A stretch of DNA of 64,000 bases from Acanthococcus lagerstroemiae (lineage: Eukaryota > Arthropoda > Insecta > Hemiptera > Eriococcidae), in NCBI GenBank assembly GCA_031841125.1, contig CM063106.1, forward strand, positions 7,502,001 through 7,566,000. The letters run 5' to 3'. The first letter of the stretch is position 1, and each line of letters starts with the position of its first letter. The position numbers and the translations under genes are program-made. Shown here one piece after another: positions 12,961-25,397 of this stretch. Below the pieces are notes generated by a model. The model saw only the letters and a list, made by a program, of their open reading frames with translations. It was not told the origin of the DNA and did no database searches.

Positions 12961-13385
12961 TCTAAATGGATGACTATTGTTACAAATGATGTCGAAATTG
13001 ACATTAAAAGACGTCGACTTGACGGCAATTTTCTGCCTTTAAATCCACGTCAATTTTACAGTAATTTTTCCAGTCAAATTAATGTGTCAGAAAAACGTTC
13101 ATTTTGACATTAATCTAAGGGGTTTAATGAGCGTTCACCATGTTTTAACGCATGAAACTAGCGTCAATTTTACACCGAAAAAAGGCTAAAATCGACGTCA
13201 AAATGACGTGATTTTACCCGTCGAATCCGCGTCGAAATTATTTCAAGAATGTACACATTTTGCCTAATGTGGCCACTTGCTCAGTCCTAACGTGGCTACC
13301 CTAAGTTTTCATTATAAATACATATTGGGCAGGTGCACCTATTGTGGCTACTTGTGGCCCTAATATGGCTACTGACGGTCTCCTA
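12961..13385. repeat. Short-motif repeat region
   Basis: 13000-13240 repeats variants of GACGTCAATTTTAC. 13270-13385 repeats TAATGTGGC(C/T)ACTTG three to four times. Both look like decayed minisatellite-like DNA. Confidence 0.5.
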
Positions 13386-15017
13386 CGACCATAACTGACA
13401 CATCAGCTTTATACGCCCGTGGCAAGAAGTTGAATGTTGACATATCACTTGACTGTATTTTTCGGGAAAACTGAAAAGATCTTTACGGGACATTCGAAGT
13501 TTAAGGGGGTCTAAGGAGTATAACATACAATCTCTACCGTGCTCCAAGCTGGTTGCGTGAATCGCTCTATGTATTTGCATTCGTAATACGCATCTGTACT
13601 TGTACTTTAAAAGTCATTGTTGAGTTTCTGAGGTTTTTGGAGAATTTAGATGATAGCTAGAGACTTTTAAAGTGAGTAGATACTGTTTCTAAGGGCATTT
13701 TATCAACAGACGCCCGAACTGGTACTTGCTTCATCTCAAATTGAGGACGTATGTTTCTGAAGTGACAGTTATCCTTCCATGCATCATAAACTGAACTCCA
13801 GGTAAAATTTCATTTGAAACTATAGAGATGTTGCGTCTTTTGAAACCCAACCGCTCCTAACATTTAAGGCTCCTACTACGGACCATTATAAATTAGACTT
13901 ACAGCATAAAAGCAAGCTCATTATTCGCAGTCACGCCGAGGAATTGAGGAAACGTCCTAAACATGATCATAGCTAAATTTCGCACAATCAGAGTGTCATC
14001 TTCACTCGACGATTTCAGAAACAGCTATAAAAATATAATTAAATGGCTTGAATCATCACCAGATACAGTAAAACACAATTTAATTTCCCCCCATTTTCAT
14101 CACTTAAAAGCTACCCGAGAAAGGCGATATACAAGCTACTTTCACTTTTTCCTCGACCACGCTGTCGACACAGGCGAGATTTCGTTTGATTTCGTATTCT
14201 CATCGGGAATTTACGCGCCAGAACCCCGGGACTCCGAAACCATAAACCAAAATAAAATTTTCAAAAGTTCGAGCAACTCTACATGTACTTGATTTCCATT
14301 AATACTGCCGTTTTCCGGACGCATTCGCTGGCAGTTTTATTTCCCCGAAATGCGTAGTAGTCCGAGTGTCGGAGAGGGTCTCGAATAGCTCGATGGAGGT
14401 ACTGCGGTCGTTCATTCGCTCGCTCGTTCTGCTCATCGTTAATAAATTAACCGCATTTGATCCCTCGAGTATTATTATCGGCGTAAATATTGACAACGTT
14501 TTTACAGCTCCCATCCGGACTACTGTGCTGTCGCGTTGATTTTTCGCTGCTATCGTCTCTGTAAATTTGACACGATCGTCGCTTACCGGCTTCCGCAAAG
14601 TATCGATTTCCCCCGCAATCGAAAATAAGAGCGTTAGTGTGAAGCAGAATCTAGGATATACTATAATGGCCCGTGTACAAGTAATGCGGTCGGGGCGAAT
14701 CGGCCCATCGAGACTTTGGATATCCTATTTCTCATATTCCCACGCCCACACATCGACACATCCCAGCCAATCTAAGGACCTCGTAGATTGCAATGTCTTT
14801 TTTGGCAAAATTGGTGTAAGTGACAAATATCCGCAGACTGTCTCTTAATGTTCTCAGACAGCTGTTACGAATCAGAGGTAATGAACACGCTGTATAGTCG
14901 GGATTGCTGAAGTTCTTGAGAAGACTGTCTTCTGCATAGCATAAGCTATGATCAATGCACATTCCAATAAAGTGAAGGCATCCACTTCACGCTGATGATT
15001 AGCAACTACGAGAGCAG
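13386..15017. other. Low-repeat spacer
   Basis: No transposon termini were recognised. Open frames of about 100 codons exist (13963-14292 plus strand; 14299-14598 minus strand), but they show no domain motif, and splice signals cannot be assigned without a homologue. They could be exon fragments or chance. Confidence 0.35.
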
Positions 15018-15025
15018 AATAATAC

Positions 15026-15651
15026 CAGTGGTGGCAATTTGTGATTTTCCCAGGGGGAGGGGGCACAAACTGATGATCTACTGATATTTCTCCGCTGATG
15101 ACGGCAGATGGGGGTGTAATTTCGGAGAAATAACACTATAGCTTCGCTTGATTCATTAGAAGAAGTGCAATTAAACCGCGTTCACTGTTACTGGAAATGA
15201 ATTTTACAAATATCAATATGCTATTACTATATTATGTTTAGGAAATTTCAAGTAAAAACACATTTGCATTAAAATAATGCAAATGTGTTTTGTCGCATTG
15301 AATTCTTTACAATAAATTCGTGAGTTGCTTTTTCTACATCATAAGCAAAATCGTTATATCGTTCACAAGGAGCGGGCTTCCGTATGTACTGTGCAGTCTA
15401 CAAATTTGCTAGCACCAACCCTGTAATAATCAGTTCAGGCAGTGCTTCTTTTGTTTTATCTCTGTTTACGTTTGATGATATGTATAAGTATATATATTAT
15501 GTGAGCACTTTCTTCATTAAACTCCAGATTATTCAGTTTTAAACTTTTTACTTTCAAGAGTTATAATTCATGTGCACCCCTTCAAAGAAAAACAATAATT
15601 TTACCAGGGGGCATGTGCCTCCGTGCCCCCCCCCCAGGATCGCCACCACTG
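15026..15651. mobile_element. hAT-type element, CAGTGGTGGC family, perfect 8-bp duplication
   Basis: The left end CAGTGGTGGCAATTTG and right end GATCGCCACCACTG are inverted repeats with G- and C-runs just inside. The flanks at 15018-15025 and 15652-15659 are both AATAATAC. The element is 626 bp, with no transposase similarity. A shorter relative lies at 18367-18625. Confidence 0.92.
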
Positions 15652-15769
15652 AATAATACATATGCACTTATACTACCTCCCGAAAATACCTACTGCTCAT
15701 CAATTTCAGCATAGTAAACTATTCAATTTGGTAGATTTTTCAGTAGAGTGAACGATGTCAGAAAAATAA

Positions 15770-16085
15770 TAATATGGTCGATTACTGAAAGTCGCTAGTG
15801 AACAACCTAATGAAAGATGGTAGTGAACTACTGAAAATTAGTAGCGAACTAATGGAAGTCAATTGTGAACGACTGAAAATCAGTAGTGAACGGCTTAAAG
15901 TCAGTACCGTCAATTGGGGTAATATCGGCCACTCATGACTTGTTGACTGATAACGCTGATAACGACACTGGCGCTCCTACAGAAGATAGAAGGTATGAAC
16001 GATATTACCACCGGTGTCCGCTATTACTCCAGTTAACAGAAGTGAACAGAGAAAAAGCAGTAGTGAACGACTGAAAGTGAGAAGT
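15770..16085 (+). repeat. Minisatellite of about 22 bp, split by a MITE
   Basis: Units resembling AGTAGTGAACGACTGAAAATC run from 15770 to 15904 and resume at 16041-16085. The interruption is the TA-flanked MITE at 15905-16040. The units are diverged but in register on both sides. Confidence 0.78.
15905..16040. mobile_element. TA-type MITE, TACCGTCAA(C/T)TGGGGTAATA family, copy 1
   Basis: It opens with TACCGTCAATTGGGGTAATA and closes with TATTACTCCAGTTAACAG, decayed inverted repeats. The internal text (CACTCATGACTTG, GATAACG, AGAAGAT) appears in reverse order in the copy at 53710-53856, confirming one family. A TA at the start fits mariner/Tc-type integration. The right TA is mutated. Confidence 0.72.
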
Positions 16086-16373
16086 GAACAACTATACAGT
16101 TTTAAATATGTACTTATGCTTCAATAGTTCATTAGTGTACCTAGCGATCCAGTTTTTCCTTACTGAATATCAATATAGTAAACTACTCACTATCTCTCAG
16201 TAGCAGCTTTAGCCAGCAGCAATTCAATAATTCTCTACTGCTCGCCAATGAAGTACCTATTGAAAGTCTGAAGTAAGTACACACCTTCACTAGTAAATTT
16301 AGTTGTTAACTACAGAGCAGTAGCAGTAGCAATAAGTACTCGAACGGAATTTTTCCAGTCAAATTCTATATTA
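16086..16373. other. Spacer with minisatellite debris
   Basis: Diverged AGTA-rich phrases like those to the left continue to about 16340. No gene is seen. Confidence 0.4.
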
Positions 16374-17008
16374 TAAGGGACCAGGGCTGTTTCCAGGGCA
16401 GGCAAAATGGGGCAACCGCCCCGGGCTTCGCGCTAAGCAGGGCCTCGCACGTGAGAAAAAAAGAAAGAAAGGGGGAAAACGAAGAGAAAAAAAAGAAAGG
16501 AAAGGAAACATTTGAATAAAAATTTCTTGGGAAAAAGTAAATACTGATTTTTTTCCCCCTATTCTATTAGGCCTCGCTATCACATAATCACATTTGATTA
16601 GAAATTGAATAATACGTTGATATTACTTATTACTGCGTGTTTCATTGATTAGACATTAAAATAAAGAAAAATATACTGAATCTCATTATTGGTACTCAAA
16701 AAAAAAAAAAAAAAAAAAAAAAAAAAGCCTAAAGTCCTAAATTAGACGTCTTATTCTTTCTTATCACTTATCACAATTTGTGCTACACAATTTGTGCTGG
16801 TCTCAACACTGTGATTATTATTTTATTACTTTTTATTAAGAATGCATTGCTATTGCTACTGACAAAATTTCTCATTTTTCCTCACCTGTATTCACGCTAT
16901 TTTATGTAAAACAACGAAAGTTGGTAAACCAACAATCAGGGTAGCTTTTGCTGTAGCGCGAAAAGTTATTTTTTCACGTTTCACGTTACACCTTCCCTTG
17001 TTATGTGT

Positions 17009-17843
17009 GTACACCAGAGTACTGCACGCTTACCTACTCAGCTGACCGTTACCTCGTATTAACAACACGATACTGTAAATTATATCGGGTTCGTCAAACT
17101 AGGTACTAGGTACTCGCACTTACCTAGTACTGGAAGGTAACGATTGAAACTAGGTACCTAGTTTTCGCCGTTACCTAGTACCGGGAGGTAAGACATGAAA
17201 CTACTTACCTAGTTGAAGAACAATCCTCATCAGTGGCGTATAGCGTGTCGTAAAAGGGGTGGCGGAAGGGCTGGGTATTTTTACCCTCTCTCAAAATCTT
17301 TTACCCCTCCCCCAACATTTTCATTTCCCCCAAAAAAGATTTTACTCCCCAAAAAATTTTGGTCCCCAAGAAATTTTTCACCCCCAAAAAGTTGTTGACC
17401 CTGCACCCTCAGCATTTCCACTCCTCCCCAAAAATATTTCCCTACCCCCAAAAAAGTACCCAATTTTTCAACACCCCCCCCCCAAAAAAAAAAATCTTCT
17501 ACCCTCCCCTCAAAAAAATCCCCCACACAAAAATCCCCAAATATTTTACCCCTCCGCTGCTTCATATTTTCACACGGTAGGAAATCATGGAACGTTTTCT
17601 TTCTACCAGGTAAACCCGGTATTTTACTCAGCCCCTCGCAAAATTTGAAAAAAAAGTTACTAGGTGCTACCCGGTATTTCTATATCTTACCTAGTTACCG
17701 GGTACTACCCGGTAACCCGGTAATACACTGTACCTAGTACCGGGTGGTACCAGGTAACTGATAATACCGGGTATGAAAACTAGGTAGTATAGGTATTTTA
17801 CCGTGTTGTTACCTACCCGCTGCAGTGCAGTACTCTGGTGTAC
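17009..17843. mobile_element. TIR element rich in ACCTAGTACCGG palindromes
   Basis: An 18-bp perfect inverted repeat (GTACACCAGAGTACTGCA) stands at 17009-17026 and 17826-17843. Both subterminal zones (17095-17220 and 17655-17800) are packed with TACCTAGTACCGGG, GGTAACC and CTAGGTAC phrases in both orientations, so the arms can pair extensively. The middle (17235-17645) is a C-rich/A-rich array of CCCCAAAAAA-type phrases. It has no coding capacity; the class is unknown. Confidence 0.68.
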
Positions 17844-18366
17844 ATGTACACCTGATTCCTACATGAAAGTAATATGTTTTCTATTTTGTAATTTTCTATG
17901 CCTGTTTTCGGAATTATGTATTTCTATTTGAATTCAATAACAATAGGCGTAATGTTGTCTCTAATTAATGCATGTTTCACCTTTCATGATTTTTTTTATT
18001 TTATAAATGCTTTCCCAACTGAAAGACCTAATTTACACCTATATAACATGAACGACTGCAATACAGTAGCTAATTTTTCAAAAAATATCGAAATTCGCTT
18101 TTTTATAAAATTGATCCGTTATCGTTCCTTGCCCCAAGCCCAGAACCAGGGGGAGGGCAGGGGGCGACGCTCCCCTGACTGCGCTCTTTGCCCGTAGCAA
18201 ATTTTAGACGTCTCATAGAAGAAATAAAGCTCTTTTTTCACTTTTTAGAAGTTTCTCTATATTATCTAGGAGGCTTTTTAATGGTGGATTCGTATTCAGA
18301 ACATCAAAATACAAAATATAAAAATGATATTTTCATCTTTAAGCATTTTTCGTGCGAAACTGCGCG

Positions 18367-18625
18367 CAGTGGTGGCAACTAGTACTGCCCTGAGGCTCGG
18401 GCAACACACGAAAAAATTTCAAAATATACCTCAAAAACCTAAGTTTATTTGAATATTTGGATTTAAATTGGGGTTGGTCGAAATTTTTGAAATCAAATTC
18501 GCATTGTCCAAAAAATGTCTGTTTTTTATCGCATAAATTGACAAGAATAATTTAGCAATCCCCCCCCCCCTCCCCATGTAAAATAGTCGGACAACATAAG
18601 AAGAAAATCTAAGTTGCCACCACTA
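18367..18625. mobile_element. hAT-type MITE, CAGTGGTGGCAACT family
   Basis: The left end CAGTGGTGGCAACT faces AAGTTGCCACCACTA at the right. The flanks ACTGCGCG (18359-18366) and ACTGCGTG (18626-18633) match at 7 of 8. It is 259 bp, nested within 16382-18928 and therefore younger than it. Confidence 0.86.
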
Positions 18626-18936
18626 ACTGCGTGTAATTTTAAATAAAAATCTCCAAAAAAACCACTCATGCAACATTTTAAAGTTATACGTTGAAAATTT
18701 TTTACAATTTTCTCATTTATAATTAGCAACCCTGCTAGTATTTGAAATGCGGTTTTTTTTTGGGGGGGGGGGAGGTGTGTGAGAAAAATCACAATTAGAA
18801 GTACTTAAAATGTATGAAAAAACCTTGCCCTCTCTGGTCTGCAGTTTGCCCCCCTTGAAAAGTTACCGGTCTGCCAGGCCTGGCATCGTTTCTTGCCCCA
18901 AGCCTCGCTAGTCGTAGAAACGACCCTGTAAGGATC

Positions 18937-21900
18937 GCAAGATCTAGCGTCCCGAACAATGGTAGACTAATGGTCATCAGCGAGTCTCATATGAAGCAAG
19001 TATTGTGAATGCTCCAGGATGGCTCATACGCAAAACCAAGAAGGCCGTAATCGAAATCTAGAAACACACTGATTCAACTGTCGCTTCTAATAAACTCATT
19101 TTTGAGTCTGCGCAGTAAGGAAAAAGTTCAATAACTCAGTCAATTACAAATATAACCGATTGTCATAAAGGAGAGAAAAGCTTATTCGACGCAGAATTGA
19201 ATGAGCTTTCACGTATACATATAGAAGTAGAAATTTTATCCTGAAAACATGTACCATAAAATCATCGATACTGTTGAAACAACTGCAAAAAAAAAAACTA
19301 AAACTATTTTCCAACATTATAAAAAAATTGCGAACTAAATGAAAACCAGAGAAGCTAAAATTTTTTCAGCACATGAATCTACCCAAAAACAATATTTTTT
19401 TGGGGAAATGAGATTTTGGGGGTGTATGGAAAATTTTTTCTGTTTGCGATGAAACATAACTTCCACTTTACAACACAGCTAAAATCACTTCGAAACACGA
19501 AGATGGTTTCAATATGATTGCAATTTTCTAAAATGTTTGCAAAATAAGTTAGTATACAGCTATCTACCAACGTCTGCTCTTAACGCACTAGCGCTTGCTC
19601 TTTTTTTCTTCCTTTCTTACACCGTGTGCCTAGCGGCAATTTATAACACCAAATTTTATTTTTTAAATTATGGCTTTGTTTTTGTTTTTGTATTTTTCTT
19701 CTCTATTTTAAAAATTATTTTTTTCAATGTCGCTGCAATGCCTCTCGAGAGAAAAGGATGAGGGACCAAAGAATCTATAAATGTACAGAGCTCGTATATT
19801 TTTGAGCGAGTAGAAATAATATAGCTATTGCCTGCTATGGTTAGGGGAAAGAACTATAAAAATGCGCATCTCTCAGAGAAAATTTTATTGCTGAGTCAAT
19901 TTTACAGGAAATTTGCTGAAATTATATACTCGTATAATGCAGAAAAAATTATCGGCTTGTGCTACTTTTTTCCCAAAAATTGTAAACCATTAAATTAAAA
20001 AGATAAAAGATGCAACGATTTTTGCAGAACAAGTCAAATGCGCACTCTTGGGACTCGAGTTTTCGTTATTTTTCGGCATCTAAAAGCACTTTGGGGGATG
20101 GGAAAACACGTTGCGCACTCTTAGGATTTACGGTACTCCGTGGAAAAAAGTAATCATGAATGTTTTAGACAGTATTTTGGGAGAAGTCCGTTTAACGTAA
20201 CGGATAGTATTTACTTTTGTCTTTCGTTTGTGATACCAGAACTGCGCAAAATCGTCCAAAAATCATCCACATAATTATTCGACCTCTAAAGTGTTACACT
20301 TAAAATGACGGAAACATTAAAATTTGAATATTTTTTTATAGCTTTGTACAACATTTTGTTAACTAATCAGTATTAACGTAGATTCACAAGGTATACTTCG
20401 ATTCTATCAACAGCCGCAAGAGGGCGCATTTTACAAAAAAATTAGTCATGCGTACTCATTCGCACTCTTATGGTCCTTTTCTTCACGTATGTGTTGAGAA
20501 AAAAGCTCCAAACATCTTCTATAACCTCCGATAAGAGCATTAGCTCCGGCGGAAGTGGCTTGAACTAAAAGCTTATCTCGCATCCACTTTCACTGCTACT
20601 CTTAACGCAAAATGAAGTGTGAACCTGCGAACATTAAGGCACTCAATCTCTTGGATTATTTTTCAAATCAGAGGCGGCAATCGTACCGACCCTTTCGACT
20701 TATTTAAAAAAATGTAAATCGAACCCTCATGAAATAAATTGATTAAAACGCATTATACTTAGATTAAGAGAATATAACCAAGTCTGTACGAGACTTATCC
20801 ACAAGAAATAGCGCATGACAAACTTGTTTACAATATATGCACCCTCAGATCGCACACGTGGAGAAATTCACCACCACTGCACTGTAACTCCCCGCGCTCT
20901 ATTAGTGAGAACTCAGCCTGTGGTGTTGGTGCGTCTAAAATAAAACTTTAATTTCCGCTACAGAATTGGTTGCATACTTTTTATCTTGAAGGGGCAATTC
21001 AACTTATTTCTTTTAGAATGCTGATAATAATTTCGAAAATCTTTAAATAAAACATTCAAACGTGGTATTTCATTGTTCATACTATTTGTAACAAAATACA
21101 TTAGAGACAATGTTGTCTATCTTCAATATCAAAGGCGCAAAAAATTCACCAAAATGTCAATTTTTAAATTAATATATGGCCCTTCAATTTTGAGAATAGG
21201 CAATTCTTTTTTTGGGAAGATTTTTTGTATTTCTGTAAATGAAGTAGCATACTAAGATGACTCCCCCTCCCCCAATTTAAGAATATTGCAGAATTTTTAA
21301 ACAAAAAACTATAATCGACGTGTGTGGTTCAAGGGTTGAGACATTCATGTGCGGGGTATACATCCGTGTGATTCGGATAGCCATGAAAACTCAGTACAGC
21401 CATGTGATCAAGTACAACATGCGTTCAAAAGTGCCAAGTGCTCTAGGAAGTCGTGCACTCGAAGAGGCTGCGGCGACCCTCCGCTCGCGAATTTACAGTT
21501 TTGTATAAATAATTGTTAAATCGTCCTGCCTAGTCACTTCCTGTGTAGCATGAGCAGTGTCACCAACCCTCCGGCAATTGCCTTAGATGTTAGGCGATTC
21601 TAGATTTTCCCGGCATTCAGGTATTTTCTATATTTTTCCGATATTTTCTCGGCACTCAGATACTTTTTATACAATGTCAAACATTTTGTACATCTTACAA
21701 TTCTGTCTACACTTATTTTTTACATTTTTGAATATTGGCAATTTTGCTGCGTGCTGAGAGCTACAAACTATCATTCTTTCATTCATCAGTTGGCTGCAAG
21801 TCTGCTGTCTGTTTTCGTTGATAAAACGAAAAACCACAACTTAAAAAGCCTAATGAAGTAATGTTTTTAGTTGTTAGTTGGCGAGTCAGTTCCAGTGCTG

Positions 21901-24427
21901 GATTCGAGAAATAAATGATTTATTCGAACTTGTGTTCCAAAAATTTCCTACAGTCTCCGACAATATTGGGCATTTTTATAAAACAATCTCAGGCAACTCT
22001 GAAGTTGTGAGTTGGTAACGTGAGCATGAGTGTCTCACAAAAACACCTTTGTCTCTTGCTATGCTGACATCCCGTGCGTGAACCACATTCTTCTTCTTCC
22101 TCACTGGCCTTTACGTTGCCCTTCTTTTCTTCCGTCGATGGCTAGGCTGGAGGCCTTTAGTTTAGTGAGTTGAAACGAGTTCGCATACAGCCATGTTACA
22201 ATTTATGGTTCAGCTCTCTCTGTCTTTTTTATCATCCAATACGCGCGCCTTCTACACGCTTTCGTCTGTTGTTCATTTCGTATGCCTTTACCACGGCCTG
22301 AGTACGCTCATCACGTTCGAACCGCGTAAAAGCCGCAAAGCCATGCCCTCGAGGAAACTATGCGCTTGATGAGACAACCACAGACTCCCGAGATAAATCA
22401 TGTGCTCAAATAGTCATATTTGATCTCCAGACAACCATGCCTATGGAATGAATCATGAACCTTCAGGATAAACATTATTGTGCTCAAAACTATCAAGAAA
22501 GTCACGACGTGCTTATGAAAGAAACATTTGCTTTCAAAAAAGGCATATGCTCAACAAGATATGTGGTTTTAAGGCAGCCATCTGCTTATGGCAAATTTGT
22601 ACGTACGGTAACCATGTGCTAATAAGACAAATATTGGCAAAACTGTGCCCGTGGTTCAAAAAATACATACATACAATTTAATGAAGAAAGAAGCACTTCA
22701 TTGAAAGAAGTAATAACAGAATACCTAATGAGCTTGCTTTAAGTAGCCGAATCCTTCTGATAGTGGATCATGTTATGTCAGATAATGCACTAAAGTTGAG
22801 TAAAATGCTCCGAAAATGTTTTTTTTTTCTTCTTTCACATTACCTACCATAGTTCTTATTCACTCCATACTTACGCTGATGCGAGGAATGAAATACGAAT
22901 AGGAAATAGGCTTACAAAAAAAGCTGGGATTGCGAGGTACAATTCGCTTATTTGTTACAATGGGAAAGGCGATGAAAGAATTTTCTTCTTCTTAAATCAC
23001 ATCCACTCAATCAAAGATCGTTCGAACGTTTTCTCACTGATGAGAGAACGAGTATCCCTCATTACGACTCGATGTATATAAAATACATCGGCAATCCGTC
23101 GGTGTTATCTCGAAATTGAATGTATAGGATGAACGAAAACCAAGATAGGGTTTAACCTTCTTTCTCTTCTCCCTCCCCCCACCCATAGACAAAGTGCCGT
23201 GTTTACCCGGGCCACTAATATATATGACCCCGTGTTTTATTCGCACTAATCAACCGATATTGCGTGTGCTGTTCTATTGATCCGGGTGGCCCACTCTATT
23301 GTACAGCGGAATTTCTTAAGATGGGTCAAAAATGAAAATAAGTGCGGAAATCTACAAATCTTTAGCGCTCCTTTTCTCGAATCTCGTTGTACCTGAAGCA
23401 TCCCAACGGTCGCACTGCGTTTCTCAAACGTAGCCGAATAATTTAGCGCAGGAATGTTATTAAATAAAGTCAAACGGCATAGTAAGTATAATAAACATCG
23501 CCAAACTCAGGTGCCCAAGAAAGTGAAATCTTTAAGAGTGCTGCTGCGGAAGGATATAAAGCCTTCACTAAGGAAATCGGTAACGTAATCCTAAAGTAGA
23601 TACTCTCAGAAGTCCTAATAGAACAAAATGAAAAAGTACTGTTATCTGAGCAGAAATATCCCAAATCTAAATAATAGGTATTGAATTGATGCAACAGTAT
23701 CGTACTTGAAATTTCACAGGAAGATGACAGGTTTTGGAGTACAAATAAATTTCTGGACGATTCTCAAAATAATGACTTATTTCAGGGATCCATGTTGGAG
23801 GGTTTTTTTTTCAATAGTTTCATAGAAGATTATCTTTTTCACCTTTTCCAACCATCTTTCAACAACCCAAAGCAATTAACGATCTGAGGACTGAGATGCT
23901 ATTAAGTACGTTCCAAAATCTTCATGCTGTTTTTTTTTTTTTAATAAGAGACGGGAATTTCATCAAACACTTTGAGGACTAAAAATTAATATGAACTGTG
24001 GAGACTGGACTTGCATCATATGACTTCCAGAGTACTCTAAAATCAGCGAAATCATATTTTGTTCCATCGCCGTGGTCATTCTTTGTTGGTTTCTTTCGGT
24101 TCACTGATTTTATGTTTCATGTTATTAAATAACTTCACTGCTTTAGTTCTATATAAAGAACACGTACAGGTGGACTTTTGAATACCAATCTACCTACCGA
24201 CTAAAATGAGAATCTGTAAACATTCCGGTTTTACCATTTTCCATGTCTGTCGCCGTGGCTTACTAGTCTTCCCTAACAAGATAACATAGCCACCAGAAAA
24301 CAAGAAGAAAATATACCGAACTTCGAAATAATATTACAAATTACCCGAAAATATTATTATTGTTAGTTGCTGTAAATGTACATCATCAACAATTTTTTCG
24401 TACAACATGGATGCCTTGTGGAATTCT
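18937..24427. other. 5.5 kb with no recognised gene or element
   Basis: AT-rich DNA with scattered short frames, none carrying a family motif. 22380-22640 contains loose repeats of ACCATGTGCT/AGCCATCTGCTTA-like text. No terminal inverted repeats with duplications were found. It is plausibly intron or intergenic. Confidence 0.4.
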
Positions 24428-25230
24428 CAGCGGTGGCAGCCTAGATTTTTTTGAGGTGTAGCAAAACTCCATTTTGACAAGAACAAAAAATTGATGATTT
24501 TTCGGGGTGTAGCAAAAATTTCAAGGTAATTTCAGGGGCTCCAATCACCAAAATCACCCCTCCCTCCAAAAAAAAAAAGAAAAGTTGTTCTTATTTTATT
24601 TCAACAGCAAACGAACAAACACGCAAAAATAAATGTTACAAAACCAGAGACGAAACTTGACTTTCAGTTTGGGAGGGAGGGGGTGGGGAGAAGGAAAATT
24701 TGCCGACAAATATTTTTTGAAAACTAAAAATTCACCGAAAAATTTTTTCTTAACTGGAAATTTGCTGATTTTTTAATCAAAATATTTTTAAGAGAAAAAA
24801 CAAAACCAAAAAACAAACAAACAAACAAACGCTCTTAGAAAATGAAAAATTCAAATGAACAGTTTCACAATTTGCCGACTGCCAAATTATTGGGGTGTCC
24901 CCCTCCCCATAGTTTCGTCTTTGCACATGCAGATTGGAACCTTATCCTCCAAGCACTCAGATTTGCGCACATGAGTACACCCTAGGGGGAGGGTAAGCTG
25001 GAAGGATGTTAGGAATACTTATGAGGAATACACAACTTCCTTTACACATTAAGGTGGTCGTTATTTACTCTTGGTGATATTTTTTTCTAAATTTTCTCTA
25101 ATTCGTTTCTAAATTGGTTCCAATAAAATTAAATTAAAATTAGAAAACCTACCAAGTTTCAGGTCGATCAGATTGGGGGAATCTGGGCCATAAGCTCCTT
25201 TTCGTTCTTATAGAAAAGCAGCACGTGATT
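24428..25230. repeat. CAGAGACGAAAC repeat and flank shared with 56.8-58.9 kb
   Basis: 24645-24923 is bounded by CAGAGACGAAACTT and GTTTCGTCTTTG, with GCCGACAAATATTTTTTGAA-type text inside. It is repeated at 56759-57021 and 58790-58949. 24925-25230 continues in reverse alignment with 57400-57690 (CAGATTGGAACC, AGCTGGAAGGAT, CATTAAGGTGGT, TTTCAGGTCGATC). No convincing duplication borders 24645-24923. At 24428 a CAGCGGTGGCAG start resembles a hAT end without a partner. Confidence 0.65.
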
Positions 25231-25259
25231 CAAACTCTATACATGAAGACTTAGTGGAG

Positions 25260-25397
25260 TGTATTATCTGTGGAGACACTTACAGTCGGTCAAAGTCCAA
25301 CGAATCCTGGATACAATGTAACATGTGTCTGGGTTAGGTACATGAACCCTGCACGGCGTATGACGGGGTGGGTTTATATGTCTGCGACACTTGTCAG
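25260..25397 (+). pseudogene. PHD-like zinc-finger fragment, probably transposase-derived
   Basis: 46 codons read CIIC...WIQCNMCLG-stop-VHEPC...YVCDTC, a Cys4-His-Cys3 spacing. One in-frame TAG sits where the conserved Trp (WxHE) should be, as expected from TGG to TAG decay. Short PHD fingers of this kind end the proteins of several insect DNA transposons (pogo/jerky- and piggyBac-like), which is my preferred origin. A host PHD exon is less likely because of the stop and the repeat surroundings. Confidence 0.6.

Larger units (their letters stand above)
16382..18928. mobile_element. Long hAT-like composite element, CAGGGNNGTTTC ends
   Basis: The left terminus CAGGGCTGTTTC and right terminus GAAACGACCCTG are inverted repeats with two mismatches. 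The adjoining inner text (GGGGCAA) is also mirrored. The flanks TAAGGGAC (16374-16381) and TAAGGATC (18929-18936) match at 6 of 8. It is 2.55 kb, hosting a poly(A) run of over 30 at about 16699-16726, the TIR element at 17009-17843 and the hAT MITE at 18367-18625. No transposase is recognised. Confidence 0.68.

Noticed and set aside
13963..14598. Candidate host exons
   Set aside because: Open for about 100 codons on each strand, but with no recognisable domain and no forced splice structure; left as spacer.
17236..17260. CAGTGGCGTATAGCG as a hAT end
   Set aside because: No matching CGCCACTG end follows within the host element.
17213..17648. Overlapping open frames of 60-130 codons
   Set aside because: They are translations of a C-rich/A-rich simple array (CCCCAAAA phrases) in a TIR element; the protein is Pro/Lys low-complexity in every frame.
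25260..25397. Host PHD-finger gene exon
   Set aside because: In-frame stop at a conserved position and repeats on both sides favour a transposon remnant.
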